This document shows positions 34,406 through 45,409 of a stretch of DNA of 64,000 nucleotides, piece after piece. The notes under the pieces are model-generated. The model was given only the letters and a program-made list of their open reading frames with translations, ran no database searches and had not been told where the DNA came from. Position numbers and translations under genes: made by a program. Origin of the DNA: Cyclaneusma minus. Its lineage: Eukaryota; Ascomycota; Leotiomycetes; Marthamycetales; Marthamycetaceae. The DNA lies in assembly GCA_037179335.1 (NCBI GenBank), contig JAKZHN010000010.1:379870-443869 (forward strand). Direction: 5' to 3'. Numbering within the stretch: the first letter of the stretch is position 1; every line of letters begins with the position of its first letter.

Positions 34406-35984
34406 TCAGTCTAGCCACTCTAGAATGATTTGCGTTTGATCTCTTAGAGCATCAAACTCCTTGGAATTGCCTTCAGATAATATTGGGACGGCGGAAGGGC
34501 GCTCGGGATGCTGGAACTTGTTGGTGGTGCGGTTCTCACTCCACTCGAAGATGTCCCATTCCCATCGACAGAGTCTGTCAAGAACAATGTGGATTGAATC
34601 TTTCAACACCTCTTCGAATGCATTGAGTGAGCCGGGCGCTAAATGCGCCGTAAACAACGATGAGCAGCGAGCCATCGTTTGTTCTTCGACTTGACCGAGT
34701 GACAATGCCCCGTCTCTGGGATACTCGAAATATGGTACAAGAATAGCGTGGCTGAGCTCATGCAGAGAAGTCATTGTTGCGTCCCAGGTTCGTTCTTTAG
34801 CATAGTATTGGCGGAATACACTTGCTATCTCAACTGCTCGACTGCGATGTGTATCTGTGATTACTTCAGTGATCGCTTGCCAGTTGCTTCCGGAGCATGT
34901 TGGTGGTGACCACCATATGTTCTTGAGTCTGCCGAAGAGTCCATGTCCACGACGTCGCGATAGAACCTGCTTCACCCATGCCATAATAAGATCGGCATCA
35001 CCGACACTGATATCGACCAAGCGGTGGCCCCTGCGAAGGCCCCACCCGTTTTCGTAATGCTCTTTCCCTCGAATTCCGCCAACGTGTTTTCCTGATAGGC
35101 TGCCAAGTGAAGGATCGTAATATGTGACCATGCCACAAAGATCCAGGTCTAGCCGAGTTTCCCGCCGAGTACCACCACTATTCCCGAACCCTCCATAATT
35201 CCATGCTGCGCTTCTGATCCAGTCCCATGCGTACTCTGGCGCAAATATATTTCCATAACCGAGTGGCGGTTGCCGATTCGAATCACGAGGCAGGCTTGGA
35301 TCGTTCTCGCGTTCGTAGTTTCCCGGCACAGTGACATTGCTGACGAAAACCTCATGTATTCCCGAGAGGCTCATGTCGCATATTAGAACCTCGAAACCTG
35401 CGTTCATTCTCACGTATCCGTCGATCCCAAGATCTTGAGCAAGGGCACACAGCTCCTGACCCCGAGCAGTCTCATCGTATGTAAATAAGTCGCTCGGGTT
35501 CAGCTCAATCTTTCTGCGTAGAAGAGCCGTTTGGCTATCTAGCGATCCTGTCGTCGTAAGTACTGCCGATTCTCCGTCGAAATAAAGCAGGTTCAGCGGC
35601 CGAGAAGGGAGGGCGGTATGCAAAAACGTGACACCAGAGCCACCGTATATTCCACCTGACATATCCCTACTAAGGCATTAGTTATGGTAGCAAGAATCCA
35701 CAGCGAAGTACTTACGCATCAAATGCAAACCATGTCGGCTTCTTCATCTCACCAGTGTATTTGTTAGCATGGTACAAAGGCATATTTCGAGGGAATGTTA
35801 CGGGCACAATCGAGTGACCATTTGGAGCATATGTGTTAGGCCATTGCTTCGCCAGGGAGAACACGCTGTCAAACACGAATGGCGCTGTTTTTTCACAGTC
35901 GGCTGGAAATTCCAAGCATCGCGAACCTTTCGCAGTAGAACCTGGAGCGACGTGGAGTGGCAGGGCTCTTTGGCCAGTATTCAT
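34406..35984 (-). CDS. Uncharacterised fungal protein (YFDGESA family), probably membrane-anchored
   Basis: complement(join(34406..35666, 35716..35984)), 509 residues from the ATG at 35984. The segment LNLLYFDGESAVLTTTGSLD, the GIDGYVRMNAGFEVLICDMS block, the 'AWDWIRSAAWNYG' block and RLDLDLCGMVTYYDP are typical of an abundant uncharacterised fungal family, usually type II membrane or secreted. The intron (GTAAGT, CTAAT branch, TTAGTAG) joins FAFDA to DMSGGIYGGSG. Just upstream of the chosen ATG, in the same frame, lies RIAVTLILSCSALILW, a perfect membrane anchor with no ATG before it. An unseen upstream exon therefore probably supplies the true start. Function unknown. Confidence 0.72.
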
Positions 35985-36632
35985 CCAAAGAATCAGAGCG
36001 GAGCATGATAGAATCAGAGTGACCGCGATTCTGGTATAAAAGTGGCGATGACGCTGTTTCGATGTTGTTGCGGAGATTCGTGTCTGACCGCTGGTCGCGT
36101 TGAACTTCAGTGGAAATACTTTAGTCCGAGATTAGCTTCTGTCTCCACTCTACGGGCATGTATCTGGAGTTTCCCATCAATCTTGCTCACCACTTACCAG
36201 TGGCAGCACTTTCTCTACGCAACTTGGTCATTTCGCATTTGTCGTCCCCCAGGAGTAGTGGGCGGCCGTCCCCGTGACCGAAGACCTTTAATGCAGGCAT
36301 TTGAAAAAGCAGTGTCGCTACCGGACATACGAGGCGATTTTGCAGACGGCAATACAAGATGAAATCATGCCCAAGATAACTGCTGGAGATAATGTGAGCA
36401 GACTGAGTACTTACTCCTGGCATAAACCAACAGGCAGCTGCCAGCTTACAAATGAGCTGGCAGCCTGCGAACATATCTACTCGCGGCCCCCCTCACACCG
36501 ACATGGGTCAGAGTCGCGAGGCCGCCGTCGAGACTGCATGACGACCTTGTTTCGGCGTTGAGCCCGCGAGTATCAAAACTGAGGATTGCAGATTCGTCTC
36601 CTCGCAATCTACGTCTTTCGAGCCCGTATCTC
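35985..36632. promoter_or_regulatory. Divergent upstream region, possibly with a missed first exon
   Basis: Lies between the minus-strand membrane-anchored gene and the plus-strand F-box remnant. On the minus strand a GTAAGT donor at about 36196-36201 follows ATG-initiated MTKLRRESAATG. It could be the first exon of the 34406-35984 gene, but the phase does not close with the acceptors I tried. Confidence 0.4.
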
Positions 36633-37914
36633 ATGAAAATCGGCCAGTTCACCTCTCATCTCGCTTCCCAAGGAACTGGTTGCAGACATCTCCGATCTGC
36701 TTCCTGTCGACAGCCTCCTCAATTTCGCACTGACCTGCTCGGCATTCTACCGCCTTGTCGAAAGACGCCTTGCGGTGAACAAAAAATTCCATCTCCTGTA
36801 CAGATTTCAGCACGACCGATTGCCACTTACAGTGCCTGACTTGCTTCGTGTCGCCTTCCGCGATACCGAAGCTATATGGCATCTCCGTGAGTTCAAGGTA
36901 TGGGGTTCCCGCAAACACTGGTCAGAATGGGTCGCTTGGGAAGATCATGGTTCATATGGGAGTGAGTGGTCCGAACATATACAAGACTATACCCACCTCG
37001 GGGGAGACTTCTGGGTGTCGCAGGAGATGGAAGAGTTTCGCGACCTTATGACATCGACCTTACATCTATCGAATGATGCTGTCAAAATATGGATGGAAAT
37101 GATCCGTGAAGGGTGGGATATGCCATTAAAGGGGCTGCTTTTCGCACTTGCGCCTAGACTGGATAAACTCACTTTCCTACCGTACGTGATGCTCTTCTTG
37201 ACCGGGCAGCTACTCGGATTTTGCTAACGTGAATAGCCATAACAACCACGAAGACCGTCGCCAACCTCTTGAGTTCCTCTGCCAAGCAGCCAGTAGTATT
37301 CACCAAAGTGGTGCAATATGGCCGCCCGGCTTCCAGTCCCTCCGCGAAATCACGGTCGGTACCGTAACAGACCTGAGACATCTTCGCGATACTTTGTTCC
37401 TTGCACCATCGCAGGTCGCTCCGCTCTTTCTCCTGCCCAACATCAAGATACTCGAAATTGCAAACTTGGGGCGCGCGGTGGCGGCCTTGAACCGGACTTT
37501 CATCTCCCGGCAAACAGCTCATCAGTAGAGGTGTTGAATCTCCCTAACTCTATGATGTCAGCGCAGGCGTGGGAGACATTTATTAACGCACCTCGGCGGT
37601 TATTGCGCTTCACGACAGATTAAACCACATGTAGGAATCGCAACCTCGAAGACGTTCGTCGCGTCCTCGCTCCACGCCATGGTGCCAGCATCGAAGAGGA
37701 TGAGACGCGAGGGTTTGGATAAAGTCGGTTGGGCGCCCGTTGTACCAAAACATACAAAACCCGGCCACACGATATTGTCCCAAGCGGAGACGGGTTCGTG
37801 GAGATTGGAACTGATCCCCGACTACAAATCCAGCCAACGAGTGAATGGAAATTGTTCAAGGCGGTCTTGAGGGGCTTTGGGTGGTTGGCAGGAAGGATAG
37901 GTAGTCTTAGCTAG
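36633..37914 (+). pseudogene. Decayed F-box protein gene
   Basis: After ATG AAA ATC at 36633 one extra base (about 36642) must be skipped to reach ASSPLISLPKELVADISDLL and PVDSLLNFALTCSAFYRLV. This is a clear F-box helix set, which normally recruits SKP1 in SCF ubiquitin ligases. The frame runs to LDKLTFLP, and an intron (37182-37236, CTAAC..GAATAG) links to HNNHEDRRQPLEFLCQAASS and LLPNIKILEIANLG. A second shift near 37470 is needed to enter LEPDFHLPANSSSVEVLNLP and APRRLLRFTTD. That frame then meets TAA at 37621-37623, continues as RNLEDVRRVLAPRHGASIEE, meets TAA at 37720-37722, and ends at 37914. Four separate lesions make this a pseudogene. F-box families are large and turn over fast in fungi. 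Confidence 0.7.
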
Positions 37915-38351
37915 ACGGAATTTCATCCTTCAGGACCCGGTTGCATCCACTCGAGCTCCACAAAGACACCACAGAGTCAGTGATTCAGTCGAGTGAACGG
38001 ATGTGGTGCTTGGTCCCCAGGCAAGCCAAAATGGGAATTCCGATGCATACATTTGACAAGCGAGTATCGCTATGAACATGTGAGGAACTTTTATCCGGCC
38101 GGCGGATATAATGAAAGACAATAGGACGGACGAAAACGTGTCCCAAGATGACTGCTGGAAATAGATGCGAGGCAATCCCTGTACAACCAACAGGAAGCAT
38201 CGCTCAAGTACCTATATAACTGGAGGCGACAGCCTTGTCTACGAAGGACCACCAACGTGGCAACGGAGCAGACAGTATTCAGAAATCGCTATATCTCAAA
38301 ACCCCACTAAGTTTCTCCTGCATCGGCACTGCTGCACCTTTCAACTGGGCA
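37915..38351. other. Short intergenic region
   Basis: Upstream of the RNA cyclase gene. An open stretch from 38235 joins the cyclase frame, but it has no ATG before 38352. Confidence 0.5.
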
Positions 38352-39737
38352 ATGTCGGACGCCAACGACGCCGCAGGCTCATTAAACAGGGCAGACGTCG
38401 ACATCGTAATACCTGGCAACACCCTCGAAGGAGGCGGCGGTGTCATTCGAGATTGTCTGACCTACGCCACTCTTCTAGACAAGAAAATCCGTATCGAGTC
38501 AATTCGAGCTGACCGACCGGATGCCCCTGGGCTGAGAAGTGAGCACACAGTCGCCATTGATACGATGTCGTCTCTTTGCAATGCGAAAGTAGAAGGCAAC
38601 GCCGCCCAAAGCCAGACTTTGGTCTATTCGCCCTACGCCCTACCCATCTCGTCTAGCGAAAAGTTCAGAGAGCAGTTGGAAGTTAATTTAAGAGGTTCTG
38701 CATCAATCTCACTCATCGCCCTACTTCCCTACTTGCTATTCTCCCACCTTTCTCCAGCACCAAATGCTTCTCGACTCATCTCTCCAGACGGAATCGACCT
38801 GAACATAAGAGGAGGGACATTGTGCATCAAAGCGCCATCATACGCCTATCTAAACCAAGTTCTAATCCCAACGCTGAACATGATCGGCTTGGGCTGGTCA
38901 CATAATTCTCGATCCAGAGCACGAACAAGGATGGCACACGGACTTCGCCAAATTTCCTGGACTGATAAAGGCTCGAGTCAAGCCATTGCAACGACCACTT
39001 CCAGCATTTCAGCTACTCGGCCGTGGAAAAGTCGTTGAGGTTTTGGCAACAGGCGAAGTACCCGCTTCTGAGGTGCAGCTGTTCAAAGAGATATTGGAGA
39101 CAGAACTCATGTGTGTCTTTGCCCGGATTGGCAAGGCTGGTGGACAACTAAGCCCTGCTCAAATTATAAGGGTCGATGTTGCCAATCAACCAGGACAGTA
39201 TCATCTACTTCTAGCGGCAAGGACCGAATCACCAGAAGCCTATCTAGGCTACGAGCAAGTCTATCCCCAGAAAGAAGGGTTTCCTAAGGAACTTGAGCAG
39301 GATCCCCGATGGAGGTTGATTCATTTGGCACGTGTGTGTCTCAAGGGTCTGGTGGAAGAGCTGCAGACGGGGAGTGCGGTTGATGATCATTTGGGGGACA
39401 TACTGACGCCGTACCAAGCGCTCGCTGTTGGGAAATCAACTATTGCGGTGACTAGTAAGGAGGGTAGTAAGGCAGAAAACGGTGTGTTTGGTCTAGGAGG
39501 TATGTCATACATCATTCAGCCGTCTTAACAGATTCCTAAGTTAATGAGGTGTACAATGTACTCTTAGAAATTGATGAAAAATATCATTTCGACACTTCCT
39601 CGCTGCACAAGGAAACGGCACATTGGGTCGCAGAGAAGATGGCGGGAGTCAAATTTCAGGGAAGAGGATCATTTGAAGAATGTGAGGGAATTGGTCTTGG
39701 CCACAAGCCTGAGGAGTCCGGTCGTTCGGCTCTCTAA
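38352..39737 (+). pseudogene. RNA 3'-terminal phosphate cyclase (RtcA type) with one frameshift
   Basis: Two exons, 38352..39499 and 39568..39737. With one base skipped near 38889-38893 they give 438 residues. RtcA-type features: VIPGNTLEGGGGVIRDCLTY (EGGG motif), IRADRPDAPGLRSEHTVAID, AKVEGNAAQSQTLVYSP, later VKPLQRPLPAFQLLGRGKVV, DDHLGDILTPYQALAVGKS, and, across the intron, SLHKETAHWVAEKMAGV. The last carries the His region of the family. Known chemistry: ATP-dependent conversion of RNA 3'-phosphate to a 2',3'-cyclic phosphate. The frame changes at LNMIGL inside TTGGGC, with no plausible intron; everything on both sides is conserved-looking. Divergence at the DGS motif (PGN) and EGGGQ (EGGGG) suggests relaxed constraint. 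It is either a young pseudogene or a one-base error. It is not the RCL1 subtype. Confidence 0.72.
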
Positions 39738-40721
39738 TTTGTCTCGTCCTTTTCTTCTCACCCGTCAAGGGTGAAGCCTTTTCGCTGTCCTTTCGCTGAG
39801 TCTACTATCTCACTGTGGCTACGGAGTTTAGGATGATGGCCTGTGAACAGTATGCGAAGGACATCTTTCAGGATGCTTGCACTTATTCACTTGATCACTT
39901 CATCAGATCCGACACACACGAGCCTAGTAACAAAAAAGCAATATAGGTCAAAATAACCGATCGAAAAACGGAAAATGCCAAGCACACCCAGCTGTTATCA
40001 TCTTTATAATTCGAAGTCCTACTGCGGACGACATACCTTGAAGCAAACGAACCCCTTACACTGAGTCACCCAACTGAACAACATCTGATGGAACTTTTGA
40101 GTATCTGAAGTACTTTTGTTCTGCCGCCTGCGGCGGTTAGAAATCTAGAGCCGATAAACGCAGCAGTAGCAGTACTCGGGTGATTATGTGGTGATCGTGC
40201 TAAACTCTGTCTCAAAACTCTCTTTCCATGGCATTGACCAATAAATCAAGAGATAGATAAGTGACTTACCTTTCGGGGTAAAACGGTGTCTAAGTGCCAA
40301 GTATCCAATCATCCATAAACAAGAGTTTGAACACACGGATCAGAACCTTGATAAGTGTGCTTCACAGTTCACCCCCGCTTCTGAATATATAAGACACTGG
40401 AGCGAACGTCTGTTCGCCCCTCCGCCCCTCTAAATACTTTGTTCGGGTCGTTTGCCTTCCACCATCAACCTCTAGTTGTCTATCTGGACAGCTAGATCGT
40501 GATTACGAATTGCAATATAGCCTTTGACTGCCCATATATCATCCTGGGTACAACTTAGAGTCAGATCCGGAGAGCTCGGCTTCTTCGACCTGTATCACAA
40601 CCACCTTTCCCGTAAGGCTGATTTTACAACTGTCAAGTCTGCCATCTGTTCGTCTCACAGCTAATTGTTCTCGCACTATTTAGCCCAATTCACCTCTTCG
40701 CATCCACCAGACTGTCAAATC
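39738..40721. other. Intergenic and 5' leader of paralogue A
   Basis: No gene. The small palindrome CCGCCTGCGGCGG occurs near 40125-40137. The stretch from about 40430 is the likely 5' leader of the next gene, with an acceptor-like CTCACAG at about 40654-40660 suggesting a 5'-UTR intron. Confidence 0.5.
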
Positions 40722-41588
40722 ATGTCAAGAGACTGGTGGTCCCTAGAAGGTCTCGCCCGGAGGGTCTTCACCCTGACTGGCAACTACAAACCCAAAGATG
40801 TAAGAGCATTGCTCGCGAGCGATGAAGTACAAGAGGCTTGGAGTGTGTATGAAAGACTGGCTCCGACGCCCCATAAAACATGGCAACCTTCAGGCCGGGT
40901 AATCATGCCCAGAGCAAAACGGGCCCTGCAAGACAGCGAGTCCAAATACCTCATTGACGCTGAGACGGCGGAGCGGCCAGAGGGCTGGGATCATGACGAC
41001 TTTGTTATCATGTTTGTCTGCCATGTAGTGAAGGCCAAGGATAAGCTGTGGGGGCGATATTATAATCCGCGGGCGCCTGACTTAACGATCTCCCAGATGG
41101 TCGAGACGGGCTGGGAAGTTTTCAAATACTCTCAGGAGATGAAACGGCAGGGCCGTATTCGAGAATTCATAAGGAGTTGGAGACAGCCAAACCATCGAGC
41201 TGCAAACATTAGGACTTCGCCCGAGCCCCGGGCCGAAGCCAATTCTGCACGGAAGAGGGAGAGGGACGTGGATTCGGAGAATGATGTTGGCGAGATAAGA
41301 GCGAAGAGGGAGTGTGTTGAGGATGAGGCGCCTGGGAGAGTAATGGATGATCTGGAGCCTCCGCCACCGCGTGACGCAACACTACCCAGGGACGCAACAC
41401 CACTCCGGGACGCTATACCACCGCAGGACGCTACACCAGCAAGAAGGAGCCAGAAAAGGGCAATTCTCGAGACGAAGATGAGAATCAAGAGACAGGAGCT
41501 CGAGGATGCCGAGGAAGTTGCTCGTAACCGAAAGGAGCTTAACGAGCTGGAATTGCAAAAGCTGGAGCTGCAAATGGAGGAAGAGTAG
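40722..41588 (+). CDS. DLT-tail family paralogue A (divergent member)
   Basis: Single exon, 288 residues from the first true ATG (MSRDWWSLEGLARRVF). Aligns by eye with the tandem genes at 52-58 kb. It has a core with VRALLASDEVQEAWSVYERL, a variable middle, DDFVIMFVCHVVKAKDKLWG (compare EDFYVFFVCQVFYNLTGPGE in paralogue B) and a helix ending GWEVFKYSQEM. The middle is basic and disordered, and includes an imperfect repeat PRDATLPRDATPLRDAIPPQ. The C-terminus is a coiled coil (KRQELEDAEEVARNRKELNE). Unlike the others it lacks the (V/I)DLT motif. No known domain. RKRERD and AKRE patches suggest nuclear location (inference). Confidence 0.72.
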   Translation: MSRDWWSLEGLARRVFTLTGNYKPKDVRALLASDEVQEAWSVYERLAPTPHKTWQPSGRVIMPRAKRALQDSESKYLIDAETAERPEGWDHDDFVIMFVCHVVKAKDKLWGRYYNPRAPDLTISQMVETGWEVFKYSQEMKRQGRIREFIRSWRQPNHRAANIRTSPEPRAEANSARKRERDVDSENDVGEIRAKRECVEDEAPGRVMDDLEPPPPRDATLPRDATPLRDAIPPQDATPARRSQKRAILETKMRIKRQELEDAEEVARNRKELNELELQKLELQMEEE

Positions 41589-42217
41589 ATGCAGTGGCGG
41601 GATTTGGGAAGTCGTCTTAGTCTGTCGGACCGTTGGAAGTTGGGGATTTCATTAGTTCTTAAAATCTGCGAGGAGGAAAACGGAAAATGAGCTTGGCATC
41701 TAGTATTGGTCACACGGTAGCCCTCTAGCTTAGCTTAGCGTTAGCGCTTAGCACCAGTATATATTCTGGTGCTTGGCACGTCAATACAACATCATCGACA
41801 TCACCTATGTTTGATCCCTGCCGTGCCTGATATCTAGCAACTCTGAGGAGTGAGGGGTTAGGAACTCGACACGGCTGCTTTGTGATCATGAGCGTGTACG
41901 GAAAGGTATTGCTTCGATGTCTGTCTTCTCTATTTAGTTGGGGTATCATATGGATCGTGCCGAGAAACTCAACATACTCCAAACCGCCATGCTACCAGCG
42001 CCCTTTTTTATCCGCCACGATGTGCTCTCTGTTTCTGCCCCATATCATCTTACAGACGTTCCCTTTGCTCTGATTCCTTCAAGCCTCTCTCTCGTCTCCC
42101 GCCTTATTTCAAGATCAACCTCTCGCCCATCGCCGGCTTTCCCCTGACGTGTCTAAGCTCCGATGGTTTCTTGTGTAGCTAGCTAATCGAATACATATAC
42201 GATGCTTGCTCCGAGTT
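41589..42217. other. Intergenic between convergent genes, with a hairpin
   Basis: 3' flanks of paralogue A and SLC1. At 41750-41773 AGCACCAG and CTGGTGCT form a perfect 8-bp stem around TATATATT. It could act as a 3'-end processing or termination signal or be chance. Confidence 0.5.
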
Positions 42218-43232
42218 TTATGATAGGGTAGCTTCAGTGCCGCTAGCCTTGACAACACCGTCCTCCGAGTTGTTTGCGGTGTACGGAACTTCACGGACTG
42301 GCTGGCCGCGTTGTCGGGCTGTCAATACTAGCAGTTCGCGCAGCATCAGCTCTCTCGTATCCCGCGTCAAGTCCTCCACGTTGGCCGCCGTCAGGCCCTT
42401 GGTCTCAATCGGCTTAAGCACTAAAAAATCCAAGGATCAGCATTCATCCCCTAGACCCTTCCTCTTCCCCCAGCTTTCGCCATGCTTTAGTCCAAAGTTT
42501 GGGAATAGACTCACCCTTTACGAGAATGGGCCCACTCTTGAACACGCGCTCTTGCGCATACAGCTTATCGCTATAATTCGCAACCACAACCGGCACAATC
42601 GGCACACCAGCCTCTACAGCCAAATGAAAAGCGCCCTTCTTAAACGGCAGCAACCCCGGCTCCTTGTAGTAGCTTCTCGTGCCCTCCGGAAATATATACA
42701 CGCTCTGCCTCTCCCTCGTCATTTCATCTGCCGCGCCCTTCATCGCCTCTCTCGCACTCTTGCTATTCCCGCGGTTGATAAACACACTACCGCTCAAACT
42801 CATAAACCAGCCGAGAAACGGCACGCGCTTGAGACTGCTCTTAGCGGTTACGCTGCAGTACTTGGGGAAGATGGTGCCTAGCATGAGCACGTCGAGCTCG
42901 GTTTGGTGGTTGCCGATGAAGACTGCGGGACGCGTTTTGTTGAGGTAGTCGTGCGGGTCGTCGATGGTGAAGGTCACGCCGACCAGGTAGGACATGAGGA
43001 AGGCGAAGAAGCGTCCGGTTGCCCATTGCGAGAGGCGGTGGTAGCCCAGAAGACGGAGGGACGCGGAGACGATCACGCCGTAGCAGGCGGAGATGATGAG
43101 ACATGCGTAGCCGGAGAGGAGGCGGGCGATGAAGCCGCAGAGGGGAGAGGCTGTGGAGAGCATGAAGAGGAGCACGGTCGATGCGGTGTATACAGCCAGC
43201 GAGTAGAGGAAGTAATATAGAATGGACGACAT
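42218..43232 (-). CDS. SLC1: 1-acyl-sn-glycerol-3-phosphate acyltransferase
   Basis: complement(join(42218..42420, 42515..43232)), 306 residues. Converts lysophosphatidic acid to phosphatidic acid in glycerolipid synthesis, at the ER or lipid droplets. Two or three N-terminal membrane segments (residues ~5-60). PlsC domain with the catalytic NHQTELD (His109, Asp114) and FPEGTR (181-186), plus GSVFINRGN and the later IVPVVVANY. The intron (GTGAGT..TTTTTAG, phase 1) joins GPILVK to VLKPIETKGLTAANVEDLTR, the usual C-terminal element of this family. Divergent from PDX2. Confidence 0.93.
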
Positions 43233-43769
43233 TCTGGGCGGGCTCTAGGAGCTGTTGGGCCGGACTTGTAGCTGTTGAGCCAAGTCTGTCGGACGCCTGG
43301 GATTCGCGTTGGCTGGTAGGCTTGAAAGTGTGGTCGAAGATTGAATTCGAAATTCTTGTTATTACCCTCTCAAGGAGGGCAGGGAATCAGCAGCATAGGA
43401 GAGTGTGGGGGGCGGTAGGGAGAGAGTTCTTGAGTCTCGCGGGAAGCTTTGGAACAGCTTGGTCACTTGCTTGTGGGATTGTGCTTCTTGACCGCCCACA
43501 AGTTCGAAAATGACAGAGCAATTTTCGAGCATGTGGGGTTCAGCCGACCTGGCTCCGACGCCGGCTCCAGGGAATTAAGCTTCTTGTGACACAGACCTAA
43601 GACATCATCGATGGCGGGGGATGACTCCGGTTGCCGAGTCGTTGCATGTGTCCCAGAGATTCCTCCTTATCAGAGCGTCACAAGTGTTCAACTTCAGCCT
43701 TCCACTCTCAACTCACGATGTACCGTGCCACGCGCCCAGTGTCCCGAAAACGCCACGAAGGAGGACACC
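43233..43769. promoter_or_regulatory. Divergent promoter of SLC1 and PDX2/SNO
   Basis: 537 bp between divergent start codons. The plus-strand frame is open upstream from 43611 in phase with PDX2, but the context and family length favour the ATG at 43770. Confidence 0.55.
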
Positions 43770-44783
43770 ATGGCCAGCCCTGATACTCCCGTCACCGTCG
43801 GCGTGCTAGCGCTCCAAGGCGCCTTCAACGAACACACCCAGCTCCTCCGCCGCGCCTCTGCCATCCTCTCCTCCTCTACACTCTCACGTCCCTTCACCTT
43901 CCTTGAAGTCCGCACCGCTTCCGAGCTCTCCCACTGCGACGCCCTCATCATCCCCGGCGGCGAAAGCACCGCCATATCCCTCGTAGCCCAACGCTCCAAC
44001 CTCCTTGAGCCCCTGCGCAACTTCGTCAAGTGAGTTTTGCTCCGAACTGTGCAACATCGCACCACCTGTACTCCAACATTGATATTTCCACCTTCGATTA
44101 CACAAACCTTTCTTCCGTACTTTCGGGATGAATGGCTGATATACTGTTTGTGCTTGAACAGAGTACAGAGGAAACCGACATGGGGCACTTGCGCCGGCCT
44201 CATCCTACTCGCCGAATCTGCCAACCGCACGAAACAAGGCGGCCAGGAGCTGATCGGCGGCCTGGACGTGCGCGTCAACCGGAATCATTTCGGGCGCCAG
44301 GTAGAGAGTTTCCAAGCTCCTATCAACCTTTCGTTTCTCGCCTCCTCGTCGTCTAGAGAGTCTGGGTCTGGAAACCCGAGTTGCGCGGATGAAGATGGCA
44401 ATGGGAAGGAAGAGCCTTTCATGGCGATATTCATCCGCGCGCCCGTGGTAGAGAATATCTTACCATCCATGGAGGGCATTCAGACCGAGGAGGCGGGGAA
44501 GGAAGAGACGGTTGTGGCGCCGTCAAAGATGTCGGGGGATGAGGTGAAGGATAGGGTGAGGGGTAAGGAGGTTGAGATTTTGGGCACGCTCCCGGGTAGG
44601 GCGAAGAAGCTGATGGATGGTGGGATGGCGGAGCTGGATGAGGAGGCTGGGGATATTGTTGCTGTGAGGCAGGGCAATGTCTTTGGGACTAGCTTCCATC
44701 CCGAGTTGACCAATGATCCCAGGATTCATGTTTGGTGGTTGGAGCAGGTAGTCAGGCTTTTAGATGAATCGAGTGTTGGTTGA
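43770..44783 (+). CDS. PDX2: Pyridoxal 5'-phosphate synthase glutaminase subunit (PdxT/SNO)
   Basis: join(43770..44029, 44162..44783), 293 residues. Supplies ammonia from glutamine to the PdxS/SNZ synthase in deoxyxylulose-5-phosphate-independent vitamin B6 synthesis. Class I glutaminase triad: the Cys97 nucleophile in TWGTCAGLIL, and His266 and Glu268 in TSFHPELTND. Also the substrate loop PGGEST (62-67), the start VGVLALQGAFNEH and RVNRNHFGRQVESF. Fungal insertions of Ser/Glu-rich sequence (about residues 150-215) lengthen it relative to bacterial PdxT (about 190-200 residues). The intron GTGAGT..GAACAG lies just before the nucleophile exon. No PdxS gene is in the window. Confidence 0.95.
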
Positions 44784-45409
44784 CATGGCTTTCTGAGTAC
44801 AGGTGTGGTGCTTTGATTGCAAGTTATGAGTCGAGAGTGCGTTAACGAGAACCTAGCAAAGGACAAAGCAAGACTGATTATGAATTTCGCGTTCACAAGC
44901 ACACGGCGCAAACTGAAATACGAACGAACAATATCAATTGAACTGCCACCAGCTATCCCAGCCATCGGGCAGAATCGGATGTCTATACAAATGCTCAAGG
45001 AAACTCCAAAGCACCATTTTCCCAAGGCCACGCCAAACACCATCGATTCGACCATGACAAAGGTTTATAAGTTGGATGGAAAAGTTTGATCTCTGTGTGG
45101 ATATTTATGTCATGCCATATTTCGGGCGTGAGTTCACTAGTACTCTATCGCCCGTATGTTAAGAGATCTTCACAGAGGTTGAAGCAAGACTAGTCACACG
45201 AACTTCACATTTATACGCACACGGAGCATATAGAGTAACAAAGAAAGAAGTCCATTGCAATGCGAGCGGCTCCTGGGTATCTATCTATACACCTGCGCCA
45301 GAAAATGCCACTGAACCCGAAGAGAGCAATCGGAACCAGAGAAAGCCACCGAACACCAAGCAAAGCACCGCAAAGCACCAACGCCACCGAGCACAAGCCA
45401 AGCTCCCAA
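44784..45409. other. Intergenic between convergent genes
   Basis: 3' flanks of PDX2 and TRS20. Small open frames are not supported. Confidence 0.55.
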
